In this document: in pieces, positions 11,015-22,660 of the stretch | How the letters are laid out: each line of letters opens with the position of its first letter | Position numbering within the stretch: the first letter of the stretch is position 1 | Assembly (NCBI GenBank): GCA_036874045.1 | Contig: JAZBRI010000010.1 | Coordinates: 3,802,001-3,866,000 of the forward strand | Source: Cymodocea nodosa | Taxonomy: Eukaryota; Streptophyta; Magnoliopsida; Alismatales; Cymodoceaceae | Direction: 5' to 3' | Length of the DNA stretch: 64,000 nucleotides | Notes under the pieces: model-generated | Database searches by the model: none | What the model was told of the DNA's origin: nothing | Seen by the model: the letters and a program-made list of their open reading frames with translations, nothing else | Program-made: the position numbers and the translations under genes

Positions 11015-12246
11015 CTAGCTCAAAAGGTATAACAGGGATCCAATCATACCTTTATATTGCCTTTGATCCATTGCAACACTTGAATCATCCATTTCTATTT
11101 TAATGCTTGAGCTCATTGGAGTATTTGCAGATTTGATGTTTTCATAACCAAATTTCTTCAACATCTCTTTGCAGTATTTTTCTTGGTTGACAAAGATACC
11201 ATTATGCATTTGATGAATCTGTAATCCCAAGAAACACTTCAATTCTCCTATCATGCTCATTTCAAATTTATTTTTCATCAAATTCTGAAATTCATGACAG
11301 AGATCTTCTAAAGTGGCTCCAAAAACTATATCATTAACATATATCTGTACAATCAACATGTGCACATCAAAAGTTTTGATAAACAAAGTGTTGTCCACTT
11401 TGCCTATAGAAAAATTATTTTCAATTAAAAATCTTTTTAATTTCTCATACCAAGCTCTAGGTGCCTATTTCAAACCATATAAAGCCTTTCTCAGTTTGTA
11501 GACATGATCCGGCTTGAGTTCATCTTCAAATCTAGGAGGTTGTTTAACAAACACTTCTTCTTGAATTTCTCCATTTAAAAAGGCACTTTTCACATCCATT
11601 TGAAACAATCTTATCTTCATACTACTTGCAAAGGCAAGCAACATTCTGATAGCTTCAATCCTAGCTACAGGAGCAAATGTTTCTTCATAGTCAATACCTT
11701 CCTGCTGATTGTAGTCTTGTGCAACTAATCGAGCTTTATTTCTGAGAATGTTACCATCTTCATCTAATTTGTTTTTGAAAATCCATTTAGTTCCAATGAT
11801 GGATTTTCTTGTAGGTTTTTCTATTAGTTCCCACACATTGTTTTTCTGGAACTGATTTAATTCTTCCTGCATGGCCATTGTCCAGTAGGTATCCTTACAG
11901 GCTTCATCTACTGATTTTGGCTCTATTTCTAACACAAATGCACAAAAATTACAGATATCTTGTGCTTTGCTTCTGGTTTGTACTCCTTTGGATATATTTC
12001 CAATAATTTGTTCCTCGGGATGATCAGATCTAAACTTCCAACTGTTATGATTCTGATATCTAAGGTTGAGATTCTGGTCTAACACTTGTGAATTAGTATT
12101 CTACATGCTTTTATCATCTTCAAAGTCTTCATTTTCACTATCATCATTAATCTTCATCTTTTTGAAATTCTGGAACAGATCTTCATCAAACTGAACATTT
12201 ATACTTTCCTCCACTCTTCTATCTTCAGCAAAATATACTATGTAAG
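11015..12246 (-). pseudogene. Copia reverse transcriptase (inner element)
   Basis: Read on the minus strand: NNVWELIEKP, IIGTKWIFKNKLDEDG, RLVAQDYNQQEGIDYEETFAPVARI, DVKSAFLNGEIQEEVFVKQPP, YGLK stop APRAWY, then VQIYVNDIVFGAT and GELKCFLGLQI. This is the complete copia RT order. A TAG at 11465-11467 stands where the outer copy has CAG (Gln), and the catalytic YVDD is YVND, so this copy could not encode active enzyme. Upstream bases to 12246 hold the integrase-RT spacer, with the solo LTR inserted in it. Confidence 0.88.
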
Positions 12247-14421
12247 TGTAAAGTATCAATTTGTGCATTTTATATATGTTAATTCATGCATATTAAGGAT
12301 TATAAGTCATCATTATATATGTTCTTATGAAAGATTACATGAAAATCATATTTTAGAACTATGCATGTTTTATTAGTTAAATAGTCAATAATGCACAAAT
12401 TTATCCTTTATTAAATTAACACCTAGTCAATTAGTCCATGTGTAGATATAAGTAATTTATATATTGATTTCATGCATATCTTAAAAGAATTATCATTAAG
12501 ATATGAAATCAAATAATCCTCAATTGAGCAAGCAATATATTATGCACATTTCATTTTTGCTTTATAATTGTGTAGCAATTTATGTGTAATGTGCATATGC
12601 ATTTAATGTTACCTTTTGAGTTGTTGTAGGTGAGGACGTGGACCCTTGGATTAAATCATGGGAAATCAACAACTCATGGTCATCCAATTCAAACTCCAAA
12701 TCAATCCATCAATCAATCAATCAATGATTAAAGCTTGCCTAAATTAGAGGTCGCAAATTGGAAGGTGTTTGAAATATTTCCATAGATGGATGACAATGGA
12801 AAGTAAAAGAGGATGGTTGGCCAAAGGAAAGATCATCTCCTCTTTCTCCTCCATGCAAGGGCAAGAACTCCAACTCCAAATTTCGTCCATCTTCTTCCAC
12901 CCAAGATTTTGGAAGAGTTTTCCTCCAAGATTGGTGAGCTTAGGCGCCTTCCCCCTCATACTAGAAGACCTCCTTCTCTCCACTCCAAGTCGACATACGG
13001 AAGGACCTCCACGGGTGAAATCGGTGGTATTGGAGGCACGTGTGCAGCGTTGGAAGAGCTTGGGACGAGATCTTCAAGATGAGGTAATAGGAAGCATCAA
13101 AATTGAGAGGAAAGCCAACAAATCCGTATATCTTGGAAGTGGATTGAGGACGTGCAACCCATTTTCTCCAAAGTAAACATAGGCGGTTCCCCTTTGGACG
13201 TGATTTGCAAGTGGTGACATCCTTGTAGAGGAGCGGACAAAGTGGTTCATCATCAAATAGGGATCAAATGCTTGAAGAGAAGTGGATGAATTAAAGGTAA
13301 AAGAGAAGGGAGAGATCCTCATACTTGTAAACATATTTTCATATCAAATGTGTATGAGTATTTAGGTATTTTTAATTTATAAATGTATGCACATTTAGGA
13401 TCTTTGTTAAATCTTTATTTCTTTAATTTAAATAGTTGTTTTATATTAGATCTCATGGAATATAGTTGCTTCATGTGAATATGTGAATGTTATGCATAAA
13501 ACTAACTCTTAACCCTTGTGAATGCATGTATATCCTATTTGCTGTAAATTCCAATGCATGTTCTGTTTTGTTATATGTTGTACGACTTGATTTCTCTGAG
13601 TTATATGTCATGTTATAGCTTGTTTTGTAAGTAATTTAAGTGTACAATACGTATGTAGTGTTGTTGGAATTTTTTAGAATGCATTTTTTTGGTTTTTTGA
13701 TTTTTCTTTCGAAGGTAGCATCTACTCTGTTTTACTGGTCGAGTGACAGAAATTGTGCTCGACGCCTTCATGTTGCCTTGCTTTTGTGCGTTCCGAAATG
13801 TTTTCCTGTAAATTTTCCTGATTTGAGTTATCTTTCAAGGCGCGGTGATTTCGTGGTATTTCATGAATATTTGATTGAGTTATGATTTTTAAACCAACGA
13901 CGCATTTTTGGAAAGTTTTCAGAATCATTTTGCGCACTGTTTTTGTATCCGACTTTGGCAGCAACGTAGAGTGAATTAGTCTGAGAAATCATTGCCATTT
14001 TAAAGATAACTTGATGAACTTTCCAACCAATATTTTCTATGGATTTTTCAATGTCCAGGTTGGAAGGAAGAAGAGTTAGAATTCGGACTAATTTCTGTGA
14101 TTCCAGAAATGTGAACTTAAGATTTTCTTGAGTTTTCTAGCTATTAGCTCTAGGAATTAACAAGTTTTATGTTACATTTGAAATCTTTATTGCATTTTTG
14201 TAAATTGTAACTTAATTGCATGTAATTAGAGTTTTAATTGTGGATTTAATAGAATGGTTGTTTTATCAAACAATCAATTTAATAAAATTATTTAAGACAA
14301 ACACCTTGTGGATTCGACCCGTACTTGCACATGCTTATTACAATAGGCACCGTGCGCTTGCAGTTATAAATGTAAAATTTGCGCTTTTGCCTTTAATTTA
14401 ACAACACATAAAACCGTTACA
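12247..14421 (+). repeat. Solo LTR of an Athila-like gypsy element (subfamily B)
   Basis: 2175 bases from TGTAAAGTATC to CCGTTACA, flanked by GTAAG on both sides (12242-12246 and 14422-14426). The outer copia copy has the uninterrupted site (TCTGTAAGCTTTGC near 22709). Start and end match the family A LTRs, including the conserved 3' block CTTGTGGATTCGACCCGTAC near 14302, but the central 700 bases differ. No internal sequence remains, so it is the product of recombination between two LTRs. Short frames at 12769-13176 and 13640-13885 are not supported as genes. Confidence 0.88.
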
Positions 14422-14426
14422 GTAAG

Positions 14427-15087
14427 CTTTGCTTCTCGAGGAGTAACCAACAAGTATGGCAGGTTCAGACTTAGCATCAAACTTGTCTTTAGCATTTCCT
14501 GTATTTAAGACATAACATTTGCATCCAAATGTCTTAAAATAGCCCACATTTGGAGTTTTATCGAACCAAATTTCAAAGGGTGTCTTATTCAATATGGATC
14601 TAGTGTGAGTTCTGTTGGAAATGTGACAAGCTGTTCCTACAGCTTCTGCCTAGAGAAATTTAGGTAAATTCGTGGCACTTAACATAGTTCTAGCCATTTC
14701 ATGTAATGTCCTATTTTTTCTTTCCACAACTCCATTTTGAGCAGAAGTTCTAAGACAAGAGAATTCATACAAAATTCCAAATGAATTGCAGAGGTTTTCC
14801 AATTCATAGTTTTCAAATTCACCTCCATGATCACTTCTAATTTTCTTCACTCTTAGTTCCTTCTGATTCTGAACTCTTATGTAGAAATTCTTGAACTCAT
14901 TGCAATTTTCATTTTTATGTGTCAAAAATATTACCCAAGTTAATCTGGAGAAGTCATCAACAATAACAAAGGTATATTTTCGACCCCCAAGACTTGATAC
15001 TTGAAAAGGACCAAACAAATCTAGATGTAGCAGTTCTAATGGACTTTTGGTGGAAACAACACTTTTGCTGTGATGAGCAATTCTCTT
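14427..15087 (-). pseudogene. Copia integrase (inner element), split by the solo LTR
   Basis: Minus-strand segments read FGPFQVSSLGGRKYTFVIVDD, LTWVIFLTHKNE, KKIRSDHGGEFEN, FSCLRTSAQNGVVERKNRTL, then KFL stop AEAVGTACHISNRT and NKTPFEIWFDKTPNVGYFKT. The D, D and E of the integrase core are all visible (VDDFS, SDHGGEF, VVERKN). A TAG at 14650-14652 replaces the Trp usual at this position, and the same stop exists in the outer copy at 22942-22944. The C-terminus is broken by the insertion at 14421. Confidence 0.85.
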
Positions 15088-15648
15088 CTACTTCCCTAGG
15101 ATACACTCACTGCACACTCTATCCTTCTTAAAAGTGAGTTTAGGCAAACCCCTAACAAGATCACCCGTGGATAACTTTCTGATATTCTTCATGCTGAAGT
15201 GACCAAGTCTTCTATGCCACACCCAATCGTCTTCACCAGTTGCTACCAAACAAGAATTGCTTGCAGAATTTTCACATGGAAAGTTTAATGTATATATTGA
15301 GCAATTTCTAATACCAATAAACTTTGTTTCATTTGTGGCAGGATTAATAATGTAGCAGTTTTTAGCATTAAAAGAAACAGTATAGCCTTTATCACATAAT
15401 TGTCCTACACTTAACAAATTTTGTTTTAAACCATTTACATGCAAGACATTTTCAATTATACCATTTTCAGATGTAATATTTCCTATTGCAGTTATTTTAC
15501 ACTTTTCATTATTTCCAAACTTAACAGATCCTGAACTTAAGTTTTTAACTGAGTCAAGAAAGCTTTTCTTACCTGTCATGTGCTTTGAGCATCCACTATC
15601 CACAATCCATTTAGTTGAACGTGCTTGAAACTCCTTGTCACCCTGCAA
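15088..15648 (-). pseudogene. Copia protease and pre-integrase zinc domain (inner element)
   Basis: 186 residues without a stop. The aspartic protease motif is WIVDSGCSKHMTG at about residues 13-25. The GAG-pre-integrase domain follows with WVWHRRLGHFSMKNIRKL and the CSECILGK pair, giving the H..H..C..C zinc site. It starts in a frame shifted by one base against the gag frame that ends at 15650. The same shift is present in the outer copy, so it belongs to the family. Confidence 0.85.
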
Positions 15649-15649
15649 A

Positions 15650-17200
15650 TCATACTGAAATTAAAGCTTTTGGTACCCAAATCTTCTTGGGTCCAGAGGA
15701 GTTAGTCCTTAAAACATTAAATCTATTGCCTCTTGGCAGCCACATATGACCTGATCTTCGTTTGATGGCAAATACAGTGGTGCCATCTCTATAAGATCGA
15801 ATCACTCCACCACAATAAGGTATTTCCTGTGGTGTAGCATACCCTAGGCCATATTTATTCCCATTTGATTGTTGAGATCCTATTATTTTATTTAATCCTT
15901 TTTGTCCTTGAGTAAATTTACATACAGTATTTTTCAAATCTGATATAGTAGTTGATAGAATTTTATTTTCATCTTTTAATTTACAGTTATCACAACTATA
16001 CTTATCTAAATTTGATTTTAGATTCCTATTTTCAACTATAGTTGATTCTAATTCAGCAAATGAATTTTCTAAGCAATGATTTAATCTTTTAATTTCTTTC
16101 TTAAAATCTCTTCACTTCACATATAAATTATCTACAGTAGATAAAAGACTACTTATGTCTAGATTATCATGCTCATTTTCTAAACTAGAGGAAGTAGAGC
16201 ATACCTTTTGTGCTGCAAAACAAACAATTGCTGCAGCTTCTTCTTTAGACTTTGATGAACAACTTGAAGAGCTACTGTCATCCCACGTAGCTTTGAGAGC
16301 CATTTTCTTTTTGTCTTTCAATCTCTTCTTCTTATCTCCTTGATCCTCTTCTGTCTGAAATGGATAGAAGGTCTGTATGTGCCCTTGTCTTTTACATTTG
16401 AAACATGTAGGAACAATTCTTTTAGAGTAGCTGGGCTTATTCTTTTTCTTCATGAATTTTCTGAAATTTCTTGCCAGCAACATGATCTCATCATCATCTG
16501 AGCTGGGAACTTCTTCTGTAGATGGAAATACTATTTCCTTTTTCTTTTCAACTTTCTTTTCAATAGTTCCTTCTTGCTCTTTCTAGTCCTTCATCTGAGC
16601 TTTGTGGGCCAGAAGATTGCCCAACAATTCTTCAACTGTGTAATTGTTGAGATCCTTGGAATCTTGAATAGACGTGGACTTTTGTTTCCACTCAGCAGTT
16701 AAACTCCTTAGGATCTTATGTACCTGTTCACGTGAAGAGAACTCCTTTCCCAAGCATTTTAGATTGTTAATGATTTCAGTAAATCTAGAAAACATTTCAG
16801 TTATGTTTTCATTATCATTCATTTTAAACAGTTCTAGTTTTCTCAAAAGAATACTGATTTTTGTATCCTTAACTTGGCTTGTACCTTCATGAGTAACTTG
16901 AAGGATTTTCCAAGCCTCATGAGCAGATTTACATATAGATACTTTATTATATTGATCAATAGTTAGTGCACAATAAATAGCATTCAGCCCTCTAGCATCT
17001 AGCTGGATGATCTTCTCATCCTCCTCAGACCAGTTCGAAATATCACTGGTTGGAAGTGTAGTTCCAAGAACAATAGTCTTCTAGAGTTTAACATCTGAAC
17101 TCCTAAAGAAGCACTCCACTCTATTCTTCCAATAGTTATAATTGGAACCATCGAATAGAGGAGGTCTGTGGATGTTTTGTCCCTCAGCAAATTGAGGCAT
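15650..17200 (-). pseudogene. Copia Gag (inner element)
   Basis: The start at 17200 is the first ATG after the primer site and gives MPQFAEGQNIHRPPLFDGSN followed by YNYWKNRVECFF, the usual N-terminus of SIRE-type Gag. The capsid part continues through LRKLELFKMNDNENITEMFS and HKILRSLTAEW. The zinc knuckle reads CFKCKRQGHIQTFY, so its last Cys is lost. Acidic/Ser-rich and coiled regions follow (SSSSSCSSKSKEE; NHCLENSFAELE). Stops occur in the capsid part, at 16583-16585 (TAG), near 16112 and at the end. The TAG at 16583 is shared with both outer gag pieces. Confidence 0.82.
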
Positions 17201-17237
17201 AAATCTAGATGGTTAAATCTTATGAAGGATTAACCTT

Positions 17238-17249
17238 GCTCTGATACCA
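17238..17249 (-). promoter_or_regulatory. Primer-binding site, initiator tRNA-Met
   Basis: Minus strand TGGTATCAGAGC, the standard plant copia site, two bases after the 5' LTR end. Confidence 0.92.
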
Positions 17250-17251
17250 AT

Positions 17252-18947
17252 TGTTAGGATCGATAGGCTCACTAGAGGGGGGTGAATGGTGAAAGTGTGT
17301 ATTTTTAAAATTCTTTAAATGTTGAATCGAATAATTAAACAAAAAATGAAATGAGATGAAATTGATATAATGCAAATTAATAGAGATAAGAAACACACAG
17401 CAAATTTTTAGGTGTTTCACCAAATTGGCTAGTCCACACCTAAGGTTCACTTGGGCTTCACTAAGTGTATCAACACTTATACACTTGCTTTCAGGTCAAA
17501 GCAAGAACCAACTACATAGAAGTTTTCAGGTAAAAACTTCAGTAAACCAACCTCTAGAGTTTTTAGGTCGAAACTCAAACCAACATTGTATGTAGCTTTT
17601 AGGTTGAAGCCACGAACCAACAACTTTAAACCTTCAATGAGAGTTTTGGCATAAGAGCTTTTTCTGCAATGGATCTTCTGAATGTTCTTCATTGTTTGCA
17701 GACTTGAGTATGAGTGGAATTCGAGTGTACCTCACTGTATATCTCTACCATATATTTGTTGTCTGTATTTTGAATATATACTTGATATGTATAACAATCA
17801 TATTATCCTCCAACGGATGTATTCTACTGTACTTGATTAGGATCAAGTCCCAATACAGCAAGTGACCGTTCAAAAAAAACGTTTCAAGTCAACTTACCGA
17901 TTTTCCTGTTCTTTCGAATAGTTAGCTATGCAACTCTCTGAAGAGTAATTGTAACTCACCGAAAGATCACTTATCATTTACTTCCAGGTAGGATTCCAGA
18001 ATATTTAAATATGAGCTATCATCCAATCGGATACTTATAACTGTAACTCACTAAATAGTTGTATACTTGACTCTATCAAATTTCGGAAGGTTATCCTGTA
18101 ACTCACCGAAATTCTTTAAGATTTCGGATAGTTATTTTTCTAACTCTCCGAAAACTTATTTGAGCCACTGTCTGGAATTCTGCACGTGGGAAATTCGATG
18201 ACTTAAGTTTCGGATGGTTAAACTATAACTCACCGAAATTCTTTTAAAATTTTGGATAGTTATCCTTCTAACTCTTTGAAAACCTATTTGAGCATCTGTC
18301 TAGATTTCTGCACGTGGGAAATTCACTAACTTAAATTATCCTAACTCTCCGATTTTCCCATTTAAACTTTCAACTGTTGGCTTCCTCCATTTTGCACGTG
18401 CGTAATAAAATGACTTAAGTTTTGGAAAGTTATGCTTGTAACTTACCGAAAAACTCGAATAGTTATCTAACTCTCCGAAAAGAAAACTCGGATAGTTATC
18501 TAACTCTCCAACAAGTCTTTTAAGCTTCCATTCTGTATTTCTACACATGGTTTATTGAATGACTTAACTTTCGGATAGTTATACCTGTAACTCTCCGAAA
18601 AGTCTTTTACGCTTCCGGATAGTTATCTCCTTAACTATCCGATCATTCAATCCCTTTAACTATCTGATTAAATAACTCTCCGAAGGCTTTGTAAAATTGG
18701 ATAGTTATTCTTTTAACTGTCCGATAGCATTGCTGCTACTTTGAACTTGCTCTTCGGATACTTAGACCTGTAACTGTCCGATTTTGCTGAATCTTCTTGA
18801 TCTGTTCATCTGGAACCTTCTTGATCTTTTCATCTGCCTGAAAATAGTTCTAATAGCCTTCTGATCTAATGCAGTAAGACTTAACTATGAAATACAATAT
18901 GTTTCCTCACATAGGTTTTGCATTATCAAAATACTTGGATACTAATA
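17252..18947 (-). repeat. Inner copia 5' LTR
   Basis: 1696 bases, TGTTAGGATCG to ATACTAATA. The terminal CA of the other copies is TA here. The palindrome array at about 17880-18785 matches the 3' LTR unit for unit with scattered substitutions, so the two LTRs have diverged since insertion. Confidence 0.9.
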
Positions 18948-18952
18948 GAACC

Positions 18953-20471
18953 AACTACATAGAAGTTTTCAGGTCGAAACTTCAGTAAACCAACCTCTAG
19001 AGTTTTCAGGTCAAAACTCAAACCAACACTGTATGTAGCTTTCAGGTTGAAGCCACGAACCAACAACTTTAATCCTTCAACTAGAGTTCTAGCGCATAGA
19101 GCTTTTTTTGCAGTAGATCTTCTGAATATTCTTCACTGTTTGCAAACTTGAGTGTAATTGGAATTTGGAGTGTAGCTCACTGTATATCTCTCCCGTATAT
19201 CTGTTGTCTGTATTTTGAATATATACTTGATATGTACAACGATCATATTTTCCTCCAACGGATGTATTCTACTATACTTGATTAGGATCAAGTCTCAATA
19301 CGACAAGTGACCGTTCAGAAAATTATTTCAAGATATTTTACTGATTTTCCTATTCTTTCGGATTGTTAGCTATGCAACTCTTCGAAGAATATCTGTAACT
19401 CATCGACAGATCACTTAACCTTTACTGCTAGGTAGGATTCCAGAATATTTAAATGTGAGCTGTCATCCAATCGGATACTTATAACTGTAACTCACCGAAT
19501 AGTTATATACTTGTCGAATAGTTTGTCTCTGTCAACTTTCTGATTACTTTAATTTAGCACGTGCATAAAGGGTTGACTTAAGTTTCGGAAGGTTATTCCT
19601 GTAACTCACCAAAATACTTCAGGATTTCGGATAGTTATTTTTCTAACTCTCCGAAAACTTATTTGAGCCACTCTTTGGAATTCTGCACGTGGTAAATTCA
19701 ATGAATTAAGTTTCGGATGGTTAAACTGTAACTCACCGAAATTCTTTTGAAATCTCGGATAGTTATCTTTCTAACTCTCTGAAAACCCATTTGAGCATCT
19801 GTTTGGAATTCTACATGTGGGAAATTCACTAACTTAAGTTTCGGATAGTTAAACTGTAACTTACCAAAACTCACTTTGAAATTTCGGATAGTTATCTAAC
19901 TCTCCGATTTTCCCTTTTAAGCTTTCAACTGCCGGCTTCTCCATTTTGCACGTGCGTAATAAAATGACTTAAGTTACGGAAAGTTATGCCTCTAATTTAC
20001 CGAAAAACTCGAATAGTTATCTAACTCTCCGAAAAGAAAACTCGGATGGTTATCTAACTCTCCGACAAGTCCTTTAAGCTTCCGTTTGGTATTTTTGCAC
20101 GTGGTTTATTGAATGACTTAACTTTCAGATATTTATACCTGTAACTCTCCGAGAAGTCCTTTAAGCTTCCGGATAGTTAACTCCTTAACTATTTGATTAA
20201 ATAACTCTTCGAAGGCTTTGTAAAATTCGGATAGTTATCCTTCTAACTATCTAATAGTCTTGCTGCTTTTTACTCTTCGGATACTTGAACCTATAACTGT
20301 CCGATTTTGCTATATCTTGAAAGTATTTTCATTTCGAGCCTTCTCGATCTGTTCATCTGCTTGGAATTTGTTCTAACAGCCTTCTGATCTAAGGCAGTAC
20401 AGACTTAACTATGAAATACAATATATTTCCTCACATAGGTTTTGCATTATCAAAATACTTGGGTTCTAACA
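18953..20471 (-). repeat. Outer copia 3' LTR, right piece
   Basis: Continuation of 8053-8311 after the GAACC duplication, ending GGGTTCTAACA next to a purine tract. The joined LTR would be about 80 bases longer than the inner LTRs, because of an extra block near 19500-19590 (GTCGAATAGTTTGTC... to TTGACTTAAG) and altered palindrome units. Confidence 0.85.
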
Positions 20472-20485
20472 ATCTCCCCCTTTTT
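20472..20485 (-). promoter_or_regulatory. Polypurine tract, outer copia
   Basis: Minus strand AAAAAGGGGGAGAT next to the LTR end at 20471, identical to the inner element's tract. Confidence 0.85.
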
Positions 20486-20863
20486 GATAATGACGAAAAC
20501 CTTTACAATTATTTACATGTATTTCACTCCCTAGTGTATTTCTATACTTTGAGTTACCTAGAGAAGCATAAAACAGGAATTTATCAAAACTATACTGACG
20601 AGAAGGGATTCCTCCCCATGACTTTGAGCAGACTTCTCCCCCTATCTATGTGCTGAGTTTTTCTCTTTCAATTCTTGCTGGAAATACTATAAGTGACCAT
20701 ATACTTGACAAATTTCCAAATTCTTCTCCCCATTTTTGTCATTATATAAAAAGGTGAGGACTGTAAAATTGATTTTTTGTAAAACTGATATTGATTGTAT
20801 CCTGCATGAGTAGGTTAGTAGAAAACAAGCTCCCATATGGTGAGCTTGATGAAAGAAAAATAT

Positions 20864-22660
20864 TTAAAGATCTTGTAAAGTACATATTCCTAGATTTCGT
20901 CTAATATGATTAAAAGTTGATTCATTTAAATGTTTGGAGAAAATATCTGCAAGTTGATTTTCTATTGGCACAAACTTAAGTGAAATGTTCCCTTTCTCCA
21001 CATGATCTCTCAGAAAATGATGTTTGATCTCGATATGCTTGGCTCTAGAATGAAGTATTGTATTCTTAGATAAACTGATTGCACTGTTGTTATCACAAAA
21101 TATGATTGAATTCTAAATTTTCAGTTTGTAATCTGCTAGAGTTTGCTGCATCCAAAGGATTTGTGCACAACACAATCCAGCTGCAATATACTCAACTTTA
21201 GTAGTAGATAAAGCTATACAATTTTGTTTCCTACTAAACCATGAGATTAAAGAACATCCAAGTAATTGACAAGTACCACTAGTGCTTTTTCTATTAGATC
21301 TACTACTTGCATAATCTGCATCACTATAGCTTGTTAAAATCAAACTACTGTCAGTTGAGTACAATAATCTGAAATCTTTTGTTCTTGTAGATATCTGAAA
21401 ATCCTTTTGACTGATTTCAAATGTGATTCCTTTGGTGATGCTTGAAATCTAGCACACAAGCATACACTGAACATAATATCTGGCCTGCTAGCTGAAAGGT
21501 ATAACAGGGATCCAATCATACCTCTATATTGCCTTTGATCCACTACAACACTTGAATCATCCATTTCCATTTTAATGCTTGAACTCATTGGAGTATTTGC
21601 GTATTTGATGTTTTCATAACCAAATTTCTTCAACATCTCTTTGTAGTATTTTTCTTGGTTGACAAAGATACCATTATGCACTTGATGAATCTATAATCCC
21701 AAGAAAAACTTCAATTCTCCCATCATGGTCATTTCGAATTTATTTTTCATCAAATTCTGAAATTCATGACAAAGATCTTCTGAAGTGGCTCCAAAGACTA
21801 TATCATCAACATATATCTGTACAATCAACACATGCACATCAAAAGTTTTGATAAACAAAGTGCTGTCCACTTTGCCTATAGAAAAATTGTTTCTAGTTAA
21901 AAACTTTTTCAATTTCTCATACCATGCTCTAGGTGCCTGTTTGAGACCATAAAGAGCCTTTCTTAGTATGAAGACATGATTCGGCTTGAATTCATCTTCA
22001 AATCCAGGAGGTTGTTTGACAAACACTTCTTCCTGAATTTCTCCATTTAAGAAGGCACTTTTCACATCCATTTGAAACAATCTTATCTTCATACTACTTG
22101 CAAAAGCAAACAACATTCTGATAGCTTCAATTCTGGCTACGGGAGAAAAAGTTTCTTCATAGTCAATACCTTCTTGTTGATTGTAGCCTTGAGCAACTAA
22201 TCGAGCTTTATTTTTGAGAATATTACCTTCTTCATCTAATTTGTTTTTGAAAATCCATTTAGTTCCAATGATGGATTTTCCTGCAGGTTTTTCTACTAGT
22301 TCCCAAACATTGTTTTTCTGAAACTGATTTAATTCTTCCTACATAGCCATAGTCCAATAGGTATCCTTACATGCTTCATCTACTGATTTTGGCTCTATTT
22401 CTGACACAAATGCACAAAAATTGCAGATATCTTGTGCTTTGCTCCTAGTTTGTACCCCTTTAGATATATTTCCAATAATTTGTTCCACGGGATGATCAGA
22501 TCTAAACTTCCAACTATCAAGATTCTGAAATCTATTGTGGTGATTCTAGTTTGACACTTGTGATTTGAGGTTCTGCTTACAGTTATCATCTTCAAAGTAT
22601 TCATTTTCACTATCATATTTAATCTTCAAGTTTTTGAAATTCTGGATCAGATCTTCATCA
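20864..22660 (-). pseudogene. Copia RT and RNase H (outer element)
   Basis: RNase H pieces (SDADYASSRSNRKSTSGT, CIALSTTKVEYIAAG with Glu of EVEY preserved) and RT pieces (DVKSAFLNGEIQEEVFVKQPPGF, ALYGLKQAPRAWYEKLKKFL, VQIYVDDIVFGATSEDL) lie in the same order as in the inner copy. YVDD is intact here, unlike the inner copy. Frameshifts or stops separate the parts near 21113, 21365, 21685 and 22340, and the RNase H end is out of frame. The 22395-22616 stretch is the spacer before RT read in a shifted frame, not a separate protein. Confidence 0.83.

Larger units (their letters stand above)
8312..18947 (-). mobile_element. Inner SIRE-like Ty1/copia element, complete but dead
   Basis: Two LTRs (8312-10005 and 17252-18947), a primer-binding site complementary to initiator tRNA-Met (17238-17249) and a polypurine tract (10006-10019) give a full 10.6 kb structure including a 2.2 kb foreign solo LTR. 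GAACC repeats flank it at 8307-8311 and 18948-18952, the 5-bp target duplication expected of an LTR element. The target is the LTR of another member of the same family. Coding order on the minus strand is gag, protease, integrase, RT, RNase H. Stops occur in every domain, and the RT motif YVDD reads YVND. Confidence 0.9.

Noticed and set aside
12769..13334. Overlapping frames on both strands in the solo LTR
   Set aside because: Several frames of similar length on both strands over the same bases, no recognisable domain, and a homologous stretch at 53801-54414 that is broken.
8509..20471. The palindrome arrays as a CRISPR array
   Set aside because: Units are imperfect, spaced irregularly, lie in retrotransposon LTRs of a plant genome, and no cas genes are present.
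22395..22616. 73-residue minus-strand frame between integrase and RT of the outer copia
   Set aside because: Shifted-frame reading of the integrase-RT spacer; the true frame gives WKFRSDHP, QTRSKAQDICNF and so on as in the inner copy.
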